A stretch of 64,000 nt of DNA from NCBI GenBank assembly GCA_034401795.1, contig CM067374.1, positions 136,118,508-136,182,507 of the forward strand, read 5' to 3'. The translations under genes were made by a program, and so were the position numbers. The stretch comes from Chaetoderma sp. LZ-2023a (taxonomy: Eukaryota > Mollusca > Caudofoveata > Chaetodermatida > Chaetodermatidae). Numbering within the stretch: the first letter of the stretch is position 1; each line of letters begins with the position of its first letter. Positions 29,601-38,700 of this stretch are shown here, piece by piece. The notes beneath the pieces are model-generated. The model saw nothing but the letters and a program-made list of their open reading frames with translations, searched no databases and was not told the DNA's origin.

Positions 29601-30897
29601 ACACAATTTCAAATGTTAGTGCTTCATGCCCAAAAACGTGCACGGGATGAGCTGGTCTTTTGCCCTCGCCTCCTTCCCGCCGAATTCTTTTACAAATTCT
29701 GACACTATCATAGTGTTAGGGAGGTAAGTATATCTCTTGAAGTGAAATAAATGAAACGGATTTCTTTTTTCACGAGAGAGTAGTTATACTTACCTCCCTA
29801 ACACAGACCCGGCCTCTGCCCCACAGAGGCTCGGTCTTCAGACTTTTAAGATGCATGTGTTTCCCAATAGTCAAGCTGAGGCAGTAACAGTCTGTGCATG
29901 CGCGAGGTTGGGGCCGGCATCCGGCTAACTGTCACCTGTCTACCTGCCCAATAAGGGCACCTATCTTTTTTAATCTGGGGTTATTGAGTAAAGGTCGATA
30001 TTTAGGAAATATCATAGAGTGTTAGGGAGGTAAGTATAACTACTCTCTCGTGAAAAAAGAAATCCGTGATTTCATTTAATTTTCTTGACCGACCTCATTA
30101 CAGAGTAATTAGAAGGTTGGAATTGAAATATTATTCATGATTATATAATTTTTAATCATCTATATTCATAGACACAGCTTTAAAAATAATCGGAATTTTC
30201 AATTTAATCAGGTAATCGCGCAAGTCTAATCAATACATTTGTTATAACACATACTAGGAAATAGTACTTTACATTCATTCTCAGCTTGATTAGTTTGTGG
30301 TATCCTACAATGTAGGATTTTGACATATCATAATCGCAACGGATCACAGTGAGCTGCTACTGCTTAAAATGAAATTCCATCATTATGGTACTGGCGGACA
30401 GATAAATTAACTGTAGCACTGACTAATGGGAGTCTGTCTCTGTGGCAGCATCTCATGTAGAGAAAGAAATTATAATATTGCAAGTATATGTACAAGATGT
30501 CACCGATGTGCAGGGGTGTAGAAACATAATTGGGGTGGGGGGGGGAATTCTTTTTTTGGGGGGGTGGCTAAAACCTAGGGGGCTCTATGGGGATAAACTG
30601 AGAGAGTCAAAACTTCCCACGCACCTCTGATTCAATTGAATTTTTTGAAATTTAATTGCTTTGAAACAATATTTTAATATCCTATGCAATGCTGAAAACT
30701 ATAATATTGTCAGTTTTGTATTTGTGTCTTATTTACAGATGCTGGTGACTGTGTCTCGGAGTTCCTCAGTCGATGATTGTAAAGAAATCTGCAAGAAATA
30801 TGGAGAGAATGCTCTGGATTGTCTCAAAGATCTGCCAAATTCTGAGGCTAAATCAGCTCTAAGAAACATTGTCAATGCCGTCACAATGGCACAGTAG
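17401..30897 (+). CDS. PDSS2: decaprenyl-diphosphate synthase subunit 2, last three coding exons
   Basis: PDSS2 pairs with PDSS1 to make the polyprenyl diphosphate tail of ubiquinone in mitochondria. Coding exons are 17401-17649, 21891-22049 and 30739-30897, giving 188 residues to the stop, all joined in phase 0 at GT-AG introns. Diagnostic stretches: SSGSLLAKSCQAALELANHD in the first, LMSAPVIHHLE in the second, and LPNSEAKSALRNIVNAVT at the C-terminus; each matches, as I know the family, the corresponding part of vertebrate PDSS2. The frame is intact despite introns of 4.2 and 8.7 kb packed with repeats. Upstream exons are not in the 1-17.4 kb part, so they lie left of the window, and the Polinton probably sits in an upstream intron. 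No poly(A) site was assigned. Confidence 0.88.
17650..18249 (+). other. PDSS2 intron start, no feature recognised
   Basis: Unique-looking AT-rich DNA between the donor site and the 35-bp satellite. No ORF or repeat of note. Confidence 0.5.
18250..20033 (+). repeat. 35-bp satellite array
   Basis: About 50 units of CACATGTCACAGTCACACTT followed by a GCATGCTGGTTCAGA-type part. Variants at the second half (TGCTGGTTC, TGTTCTCTC, CGCTGGTTC) alternate in blocks, and a several-unit block near 19080-19360 recurs at about 19390-19660, showing larger duplications. The unit lacks stops in all three + frames, which produces ORFs of about 550-610 codons that are almost certainly not genes. Confidence 0.93.
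20090..21625. mobile_element. non-autonomous hAT-type element, copy 2 (inverted relative to copy 1)
   Basis: 1536 bp, ends TAGGGTTGGGCGATAT and ATCGCCCAACCCTA, with perfect 8-bp target duplications AACCTGAG (20082-20089, 21626-21633). Its interior is the reverse complement of 6380-7892 at high similarity. It has no transposase. It lies in a PDSS2 intron. Confidence 0.88.
21891..22049 (+). CDS. PDSS2: PDSS2 exon (second from last)
   Basis: 159 bp, phase 0. Acceptor TTTCTGTTTGCCAG, donor CAG/GTATCT. It encodes LSRELKAFHATDEH to STMDIKQ, 53 residues, including the conserved SAPVIHH patch. Confidence 0.85.
22070..22215 (+). repeat. MITE-2, degenerate copy 20 bp after a PDSS2 donor site
   Basis: Shows GAGAAATGTCCATTTGCAG, a TTTACCACTG arm and its complement CAGTCATTCCTGTGGTAAA, then TCTTGGCCTGCAATTGGAC. 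No clear TTAA duplication. Confidence 0.6.
22216..23021 (+). other. PDSS2 intron DNA with one small inverted repeat
   Basis: Mostly unique sequence. The only structure is the short inverted-repeat element at 22359-22446 and an imperfect dyad around GCTATTTCGCGAAAC (about 22608). Confidence 0.4.
22359..22446. repeat. 88-bp inverted-repeat element
   Basis: Arms GGTCGTGTTCTCACTGGAGA and its near-complement ending TCTAGTGAGAACACGGCC, about 21 of 24 matched, around a 40-bp loop. Possibly a minimal MITE. Confidence 0.5.
23119..23345. repeat. long near-perfect hairpin (about 95-bp arms), MITE-2 related
   Basis: Arms run from ATAACAACAAAAGC to GAAAATGTATCACTG and back, containing AATTTGCAGGCCAAGAGAAG and its complement. 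The core matches MITE-2, but the outer arms are longer and differ. Confidence 0.75.
24660..26440 (+). pseudogene. DIRS ORF1 (gag-like) remnant
   Basis: Coding-like GC-rich sequence upstream of the reverse transcriptase. Readable patches include EAVYDGQEEEDFLLGSP (about 25150) and TRAVTRSGRVRRTF with SWSLQETVTLVNNQRALYEQ (about 26070-26230). Frames change repeatedly, with runs of C (25783-25791) and G (26446-26460) that may be sites of slippage. A 101-bp duplication at 26145-26346 also breaks the frame. DIRS ORF1 proteins are poorly conserved, so the call rests on position and on the style of the 26.1-kb patch. Confidence 0.45.
26145..26346 (+). repeat. perfect 101-bp tandem duplication
   Basis: The segment AGGCTGCTGTGGATGCCTAT...GAGGTGCTTCGT (26145-26245) is repeated immediately from 26246. 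101 is not a multiple of three, so it shifts the ORF1 frame. No base differences are visible, so it is recent. Confidence 0.9.
26419..28110 (+). pseudogene. DIRS reverse transcriptase-RNase H, frameshifted
   Basis: N-terminal part: GRLTFHKQEWERLTQD and IEEEINSLI (to 26838). Reverse transcriptase: GGWRPILNLKPLNNF, MASIDLKDAYFHIPI (catalytic Asp), LPFRISTAPRVFT, and TYIDDWLL with the catalytic YxDD box (about 27225). RNase H: TMYTDASMGGGGTW (about 27715) with the first Asp, HINLLELRAVVLGLEHF with the catalytic Glu, and GRLNLLADSLSR near the end. This order and the LLELRAV and LADSLSR signatures are those of DIRS-type polymerases. Frames change near 26840, 27060, 27450 (with a stop) and around the G run at 27740-27749. 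Cannot yield a full protein. Confidence 0.82.
28110..29200 (+). pseudogene. DIRS tyrosine recombinase (YR), degenerate
   Basis: YRs integrate DIRS cDNA circles. Upstream patches (YAYAFPPAILIPKVLQKMR, CQVLLITPNWPRRSWYTDLL) belong to the linker region that precedes the YR in DIRS. The recombinase trace runs from about 28450 (NRFAEWCSEM) to 29194. Near the end, LAKAHSVHGVVAS corresponds to the conserved HxxR box but has His where the catalytic Arg is expected, and FTDHYFCD keeps the probable nucleophilic Tyr. Stops near 28710 and frame changes near 28850 and 28940 confirm inactivation. Confidence 0.65.
29705..29810. repeat. DIRS internal complementary region
   Basis: GTGTTAGGGAGGTAAGTATA followed by TCTCTTGAAGTGAAAT is complementary to the element's left end; GGATTTCTTTTTTCACGAGA through CTTACCTCCCTAACAC is complementary to its right end. 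The junction of the two is at about 29745. Confidence 0.8.
30237..30738 (+). other. end of last PDSS2 intron, nothing recognised
   Basis: AT-rich, with a short G-rich stretch (30531-30566). It ends in the acceptor TTGTGTCTTATTTACAG. Confidence 0.5.
30739..30897 (+). CDS. PDSS2: PDSS2 last exon
   Basis: 159 bp including TAG (30895-30897). Phase-0 acceptor CTTATTTACAG. It encodes MLVTVSRSSSVDDCKEI to NIVNAVTMAQ, the expected PDSS2 C-terminus. Confidence 0.88.
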   Translation: MLVTVSRSSSVDDCKEICKKYGENALDCLKDLPNSEAKSALRNIVNAVTMAQ

Positions 30898-30911
30898 TGA
30901 ATAATGTATTT

Positions 30912-31037
30912 AACAGCCTACCTGTATAGTTTTCTGGAAATTGATAGTCAGGTAGTTTAGGGATCGATCCCAACACGAGCGAGGTGTGGGCGGAGCTTAG
31001 CTAGTGATGGGTGGGGCATAGCTAAAACTCCAAAAGG
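30912..31037 (-). repeat. MITE-1, left half, 15 bp after the PDSS2 stop
   Basis: Reverse orientation: TATAGTTTTCTGGAAATTGA, GGGATCGATCCCAACACG, GGAGCTTAGCTAG, GGGGCATAGCTAAAACTCC. It would form part of the PDSS2 3' UTR. Confidence 0.6.
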
Positions 31038-31415
31038 CCATTGTAATTAAATATCATTTTCCATAGTATGTGTGTGATCCTTCTATATCTACACACAGTG
31101 CATGATACAAAAATAACTCCCAACACAACTAACTATACCTTACAATAGCAAGATAGATATCTTAACAAATGATTGTTTATTTAACATCCATATGATAAAA
31201 GGTAGTTTCAAATAACTGAAATACAGCTTGCAACCGCATCTAGTGATAATCTACCATTCTTAAAGTTATCGTGCCATGATAAATAGAGAGATGGAATATT
31301 TGTTGATTTCTGTGCAATATAGGTAGCATGTACAAATGCCATATTCACTGCAACTATTAGATACTATATTATTATTGGCGAATATTAAAATTTTCACCAA
31401 TATAACAAAGACCGT
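31038..31415. other. intergenic DNA, nothing recognised
   Basis: AT-rich sequence between two MITE-1 copies. Confidence 0.4.
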
Positions 31416-31756
31416 GACAGTTTTAGCCAAGCCCCACCCATCTTTGTCTAAGCTCCACCACACCTCTCTGGTGTTGGGATCTATTGATCTCTGAATGCCC
31501 TGACTATCAATTTCAAGAAAACTAAACATATTAGCTGTCAAATATTTTGAGACTAATTTGGCTGGGTCAAATTGGTTTCAAAATATTCAACAGAATGTTT
31601 ATTAAATGGTAAAGCCATACAATTCATACAACCTGTTATACTATTTAAAAGCGTTAAAGATGGACTGTATTGAATCACTCATGACGTCATCCTACACGTT
31701 ACCTAGCTGATTATGACGTCATATTATGAATGAATAAACTTGGAAAGGTCGATTGG
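31416..31756 (+). mobile_element. MITE-1, near full-length copy
   Basis: From CAGTTTTAGCCAAGCCCCAC to AATAAACTTGGAAAGGTCGA. The hairpin core is shortened here (GACTAATTTGGCTGGGTC only). An AATAAA at about 31727 could serve as a poly(A) signal for PDSS2. Confidence 0.65.
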
Positions 31757-31794
31757 ATCCGTTAATCCGTCTGCCTGTTGGCATCCAATCATGT

Positions 31795-32560
31795 TTTAAG
31801 TTTTTGGTTTAGCTTCATGTATCGTCTTAAATCTTTGGAGGGGTGCACCCTAAAGGTACTATATATGGACACATGCTTCCCTATCGCCCAGGGATGGAGC
31901 ACAATAATATTGAGGTCCATGAGCCCTGTGACCTGGGGATAAAACCTTTCCAATTAAGTTTTTGGTCTAACTCAACATGGCTTCTTATAACAGGATTGGC
32001 TCACTCTGTTTGGAGTAAACTTGGACAAATGCTTCCCTATATCAAGCTGATATAGCACAATAATATTGAGGTCATAGGTCAAGGTCACACTAACTTTGGT
32101 ATAAAAAAAGGTTCAGTAAGTTTTTGGGTTTAGCTCAACATATCGTCTTATAATTCACGATTGGTTCAGCCTATTGGAACTAAACTTGGACACATGGTTA
32201 CATATATCAACCGGAAACATCACAATCCTATTGAGGTCATAGTTCAAGGTGACTGATCTTTGTATAAAACTTATTTATTTTGGTTAAGTTTTTGGTTTAG
32301 CTCAACCTATTGACTTATATCTCAGAATTGGTTCACTCTACTTAAACTAAACTTGGCGGATGAAGCGCAATGATATTGAGCTCAAAGGTCAACGCCATTG
32401 TAACGTTTGTAGAAAATGTAATTTTTAAGTTAGTTTCGTCTGCTTAGCTCAGCTTGCCTTTATTACAGAATTGGTAAAATTATTGGAACTAAGCATTTAG
32501 TTACATCAGCCAGTAGGAGCAGCACAGACATTCACACTCTGTAGGTAAAGGGCATTGTGA
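31795..32560 (+). repeat. degenerate ~160-bp tandem repeats
   Basis: Four to five diverged units with GTTTTTGGTTTAGCTCAAC, TAAACTTGGACACATG, ATTGAGGTCA and CAAGGTCAC blocks. I know such AGGTCAAGGTCAC repeats from molluscan DNA; here they lead into the 73-bp satellite. Confidence 0.6.
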
Positions 32561-32784
32561 TCTTGATACAAATCTAGATTTACTATTTTAAAGATTTTCA
32601 CCAATTTCCTGTCAGTGTAACCAGTCAATCTTGATTGTACAGGTGGAGATTTCTGAAATAACAGTTTTACAACTGATCACTTGTTAGCTATCTCTTGAAG
32701 TCTAAGCACAGGACGGCAGTTCATGCAATAGTCTCAGGATTGACACTTGATAGTGAGACTAAATATGGGAGTTAAGATTGTGTA

Positions 32785-35700
32785 CATCCAGTCTCTATGG
32801 CCTAGTTTACGCATAAACTCATAGCATAGCTACTCTAGAGTTAATGAGCATGTGATCAGTTACCCTCAGTCTCTATGGCCGAGTTTACGCATAAACTCAT
32901 AGCTACTCTAGAGTTAATGAATATGTGACCAGTTACCCTCAGTCTCTATGACTGAGTTTACGCATAAACTCATAGCTACTCTAGAGTTAATGAGCATGTG
33001 ATCAGTTACCCTCAGTCTCTATGACTGAGTTTATGCATAAACTCATAGCTACTCTAGAGTTAATGAATATGTGACCAGTTACCCTCAGTCTCTATGGCCG
33101 AGTTTACGCATAAACTCATAGCTACTCTAGAGTTAATGAGCATGTGATCAGTTACCCTCAGTCTCTATGGCCGAGTTTACGCATAAACTCATAGCTACTC
33201 TAGAGTTAATGAATATGTGACCAGTTACCCTCAGTCTCTATGACTGAGTTTACGCATAAACTCATAGCTACTCTAGAGTTAATGAGCATGTGATCAGTTA
33301 CCCTCAGTCTCTGACTGAGTTTACGCATAAACTCATAGCTACTCTAGAGTTAATGAATATGTGACCAGTTACCTTCAGTCTCTATGACTGAGTTTATGCA
33401 TAAACTCATAGCTACTCTAGAGTTAATGAATATGTGACCAGTTACCCTCAGTCTCTATGACTGAGTTTATGCATAAACTCATAGCTACTCTAGAGTTAAT
33501 GAGCATGTGATCAGTTACCTTCAGTCTCTATGACTGAGTTTACGCATAAACTCATAGCTACTCTAGAGTTAATGAATATGTGACCAGTTACCCTCAGTCT
33601 CTATGACTGAGTTTATGCATAAACTCATAGCTACTCTAGAGTTAATGAGCATGTGATCAGTTACCCTCAGTCTCTATGACTGAGTTTATGCATAAACTCA
33701 TAGCTACTCTAGAGTTAATGAGCATGTGATCAGTTACCCTCAGTCTCTATGGCCGAGTTTACGCATAAACTCATAGCTACTCTAGAGTTAATGAGCATGT
33801 GATCAGTTACCCTCAGTCTCTATGGCCGAGTTTACGCATAAACTCATAGCTACTCTAGAGTTAATGAGCATGTGATCAGTTACCCTCAGTCTCTATGGCC
33901 GAGTTTACGCATAAACTCATAGCTACTCTAGAGTTAATGAATATGTGACCAGTTACCCTCAGTCTCTATGACTGAGTTTACGCATAAACTCATAGCTACT
34001 CTAGAGTTAATGAGCATGTGATCAGTTACCCTCAGTCTCTATGACTGAGTTTATGCATAAACTCATAGCTACTCTAGAGTTAATGAATATGTGACCAGTT
34101 ACCTTCAGTCTCTATGACTGAGTTTATGCATAAACTCATAGCTACTCTAGAGTTAATGAATATGTGACCAGTTACCCTCAGTCTCTATGACTGAGTTTAT
34201 GCATAAACTCATAGCTACTCTACAGTTAATGAGCATGTGATCAGTTACCTTCAGTCTCTATGACTGAGTTTACGCATAAACTCATAGCTACTCTAGAGTT
34301 AATGAATATGTGACCAGTTACCCTCAGTCTCTATGACTGAGTTTATGCATAAACTCATAGCTACTCTAGAGTTAATGAGCATGTGATCAGTTACCCTCAG
34401 TCTCTATGACTGAGTTTATGCATAAACTCATAGCTACTCTAGAGTTAATGAATATGTGACCAGTTACCTTCAGTCTCTATGACTGAGTTTATGCATAAAC
34501 TCATAGCTACTCTAGAGTTAATGAATATGTGACCAGTTACCCTCAGTCTCTATGACTGAGTTTATGCATAAACTCATAGCTACTCTAGAGTTAATGAGCA
34601 TGTGATCAGTTACCTTCAGTCTCTATGACTGAGTTTACGCATAAACTCATAGCTACTCTAGAGTTAATGAATATGTGACCAGTTACCCTCAGTCTCTATG
34701 ACTGAGTTTATGCATAAACTCATAGCTACTCTAGAGTTAATGAGCATGTGATCAGTTACCCTCAGTCTCTATGACTGAGTTTATGCATAAACTCATAGCT
34801 ACTCTAGAGTTAATGAGCATGTGATCAGTTACCCTCAGTCTCTATGGCCGAGTTTACGCATAAACTCATAGCTACTCTAGAGTTAATGAATATGTGACCA
34901 GTTACCCTCAGTCTCTATGACTGAGTTTATGCATAAACTCATAGCTACTCTAGAGTTAATGAGCATGTGATCAGTTACCTTCAGTCTCTATGACTGAGTT
35001 TACGCATAAACTCATAGCTACTCTAGAGTTAATGAATATGTGACCAGTTACCCTCAGTCTCTATGACTGAGTTTATGCATAAACTCATAGCTACTCTAGA
35101 GTTAATGAGCATGTGATCAGTTACCCTCAGTCTCTATGACTGAGTTTATGCATAAACTCATAGCTACTCTAGAGTTAATGAATATGTGACCAGTTACCTT
35201 CAGTCTCTATGACTGAGTTTATGCATAAACTCATAGCTACTCTAGAGTTAATGAATATGTGACCAGTTACCCTCAGTCTCTATGACTGAGTTTATGCATA
35301 AACTCATAGCTACTCTAGAGTTAATGAGCATGTGATCAGTTACCTTCAGTCTCTATGACTGAGTTTACGCATAAACTCATAGCTACTCTAGAGTTAATGA
35401 ATATGTGACCAGTTACCCTCAGTCTCTATGACTGAGTTTATGCATAAACTCATAGCTACTCTAGAGTTAATGAGCATGTGATCAGTTACCCTCAGTCTCT
35501 ATGACTGAGTTTATGCATAAACTCATAGCTACTCTAGAGTTAATGAGCATGTGATCAGTTACCCTCAGTCTCTATGGCCGAGTTTACGCATAAACTCATA
35601 GCTACTCTAGAGTTAATGAGCATGTGATCAGTTACCCTCAGTCTCTATGGCCGAGTTTACGCATAAACTCATAGCTACTCTAGAGTTAATGAATATGTGA

Positions 35701-38700
35701 CCAGTTACCTTCAGTCTCTATGACTGAGTTTATGCATAAACTCATAGCTACTCTAGAGTTAATGAATATGTGACCAGTTACCCTCAGTCTCTATGACTGA
35801 GTTTATGCATAAACTCATAGCTACTCTAGAGTTAATGAGCATGTGATCGGTTACCTTCAGTCTCTATGACTGAGTTTACGCATAAACTCATAGCTACTCT
35901 AGAGTTAATGAATATGTGACCAGTTACCCTCAGTCTCTATGACTGAGTTTATGCATAAACTCATAGCTACTCTAGAGTTAATGAGCATGTGATCAGTTAC
36001 CCTCAGTCTCTATGACTGAGTTTATGCATAAACTCATAGCTACTCTAGAGTTAATGAGCATGTGATCAGTTACCCTCAGTCTCTATGGCCGAGTTTACGC
36101 ATAAACTCATAGCTACTCTAGAGTTAATGAATATGTGACCAGTTACCCTCAGTCTCTATGACTGAGTTTATGCATAAACTCATAGCTACTCTAGAGTTAA
36201 TGAGCATGTGATCAGTTACCTTCAGTCTCTATGACTGAGTTTACGCATAAACTCATAGCTACTCTAGAGTTAATGAATATGTGACCAGTTACTCTCAGTC
36301 TCTATGACTGAGTTTATGCATAAACTCATAGCTACTCTAGAGTTAATGAGCATGTGATCAGTTACCCTCAGTCTCTATGACTGAGTTTATGCATAAACTC
36401 ATAGCTACTCTAGAGTTAATGAGCATGTGATCAGTTACCCTCAGTCTCTATGGCCGAGTTTACGCATAAACTCATAGCTACTCTAGAGTTAATGAATATG
36501 TGACCAGTTACCCTCAGTCTCTATGACTGAGTTTATGCATAAACTCATAGCTACTCTAGAGTTAATGAGCATGTGATCAGTTACCTTCAGTCTCTATGAC
36601 TGAGTTTACGCATAAACTCATAGCTACTCTAGAGTTAATGAATATGTGACCAGTTACCCTCAGTCTCTATGACTGAGTTTATGCATAAACTCATAGCTAC
36701 TCTAGAGTTAATGAGCATGTGATCAGTTACCCTCAGTCTCTATGACTGAGTTTATGCATAAACTCATAGCTACTCTAGAGTTAATGAGCATGTGATCAGT
36801 TACCCTCAGTCTCTATGGCCGAGTTTACGCATAAACTCATAGCTACTCTAGAGTTAATGAGCATGTGATCAGTTACCCTCAGTCTCTATGGCCGAGTTTA
36901 CGCATAAACTCATAGCTACTCTAGAGTTAATGAATATGTGACCAGTTACCTTCAGTCTCTATGACTGAGTTTATGCATAAACTCATAGCTACTCTAGAGT
37001 TAATGAATATGTGACCAGTTACCCTCAGTCTCTATGACTGAGTTTATGCATAAACTCATAGCTACTCTAGAGTTAATGAGCATGTGATCGGTTACCTTCA
37101 GTCTCTATGACTGAGTTTACGCATAAACTCATAGCTACTCTAGAGTTAATGAATATGTGACCAGTTACCCTCAGTCTCTATGACTGAGTTTATGCATAAA
37201 CTCATAGCTACTCTAGAGTTAATGAGCATGTGATCAGTTACCCTCAGTCTCTATGACTGAGTTTATGCATAAACTCATAGCTACTCTAGAGTTAATGAGC
37301 ATGTGATCAGTTACCCTCAGTCTCTATGGCCGAGTTTACGCATAAACTCATAGCTACTCTAGAGTTAATGAATATGTGACCAGTTACCCTCAGTCTCTAT
37401 GACTGAGTTTATGCATAAACTCATAGCTACTCTAGAGTTAATGAGCATGTGATCAGTTACCTTCAGTCTCTATGACTGAGTTTACGCATAAACTCATAGC
37501 TACTCTAGAGTTAATGAATATGTGACCAGTTACTCTCAGTCTCTATGACTGAGTTTATGCATAAACTCATAGCTACTCTAGAGTTAATGAGCATGTGATC
37601 AGTTACCCTCAGTCTCTATGACTGAGTTTATGCATAAACTCATAGCTACTCTAGAGTTAATGAGCATGTGATCAGTTACCCTCAGTCTCTATGGCCGAGT
37701 TTACGCATAAACTCATAGCTACTCTAGAGTTAATGAATATGTGACCAGTTACCCTCAGTCTCTATGACTGAGTTTATGCATAAACTCATAGCTACTCTAG
37801 AGTTAATGAGCATGTGATCAGTTACCTTCAGTCTCTATGACTGAGTTTACGCATAAACTCATAGCTACTCTAGAGTTAATGAATATGTGACCAGTTACCC
37901 TCAGTCTCTATGACTGAGTTTATGCATAAACTCATAGCTACTCTAGAGTTAATGAGCATGTGATCAGTTACCCTCAGTCTCTATGACTGAGTTTATGCAT
38001 AAACTCATAGCTACTCTAGAGTTAATGAGCATGTGATCAGTTACCCTCAGTCTCTATGGCCGAGTTTACGCATAAACTCATAGCTACTCTAGAGTTAATG
38101 AGCATGTGATCAGTTACCCTCAGTCTCTATGGCCGAGTTTACGCATAAACTCATAGCTACTCTAGAGTTAATGAATATGTGACCAGTTACCCTCAGTCTC
38201 TATGACTGAGTTTACGCATAAACTCATAGCTACTCTAGAGTTAATGAGCATGTGATCAGTTACCCTCAGTCTCTATGACTGAGTTTATGCATAAACTCAT
38301 AGCTACTCTAGAGTTAATGAATATGTGACCAGTTACCTTCAGTCTCTATGACTGAGTTTATGCATAAACTCATAGCTACTCTAGAGTTAATGAGCATGTG
38401 ATCAGTTACCCTCAGTCTCTATGGCCGAGTTTACGCATAAACTCATAGCTACTCTAGAGTTAATGAATATGTGACCAGTTACCCTCAGTCTCTATGACTG
38501 AGTTTACGCATAAACTCATAGCTACTCTAGAGTTAATGAGCATGTGATCAGTTACCCTCAGTCTCTATGACTGAGTTTATGCATAAACTCATAGCTACTC
38601 TAGAGTTAATGAATATGTGACCAGTTACCTTCAGTCTCTATGACTGAGTTTATGCATAAACTCATAGCTACTCTAGAGTTAATGAATATGTGACCAGTTA

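Larger units (their letters stand above)
23389..30077 (+). mobile_element. DIRS-type tyrosine-recombinase retroelement, defective
   Basis: About 6.7 kb. Left end (CGCTTCAAGAGATATA, then TTACCTCCCTAACAC) and right end (GTGTTAGGGAGGTAA, then CTCTCTCGTGAAAAAAG) are inverted over roughly 200 bp (ATAACCCCAG, GGGCAGGTAGACAGG and GGCCGGCATC blocks). An internal complementary region at 29705-29810 contains the reverse complement of both outer ends back to back, the defining DIRS arrangement. Coding traces for a gag-like region, RT-RNase H and a tyrosine recombinase follow in order, all with frame breaks. It is inserted in a hAT element in the last PDSS2 intron. Confidence 0.85.
23022..30228. mobile_element. 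hAT-type element (second family) carrying nested insertions
   Basis: Outer ends TAGGCTTGTGCAATTATT and AATCGCGCAAGTCTA, flanked by GTCAATAC (23014-23021) and ATCAATAC (30229-30236), 7 of 8 identical. Its own sequence is only 23022-about 23388 and about 30078-30228; the rest is a hairpin element and a DIRS retroelement. The same family occurs uninterrupted at 61799-62925. Confidence 0.6.

Noticed and set aside
23389..30077. Gypsy-type LTR retrotransposon
   Set aside because: No long direct repeats or primer-binding site; inverted ends, an internal complementary region and a YR instead of an integrase fit DIRS.
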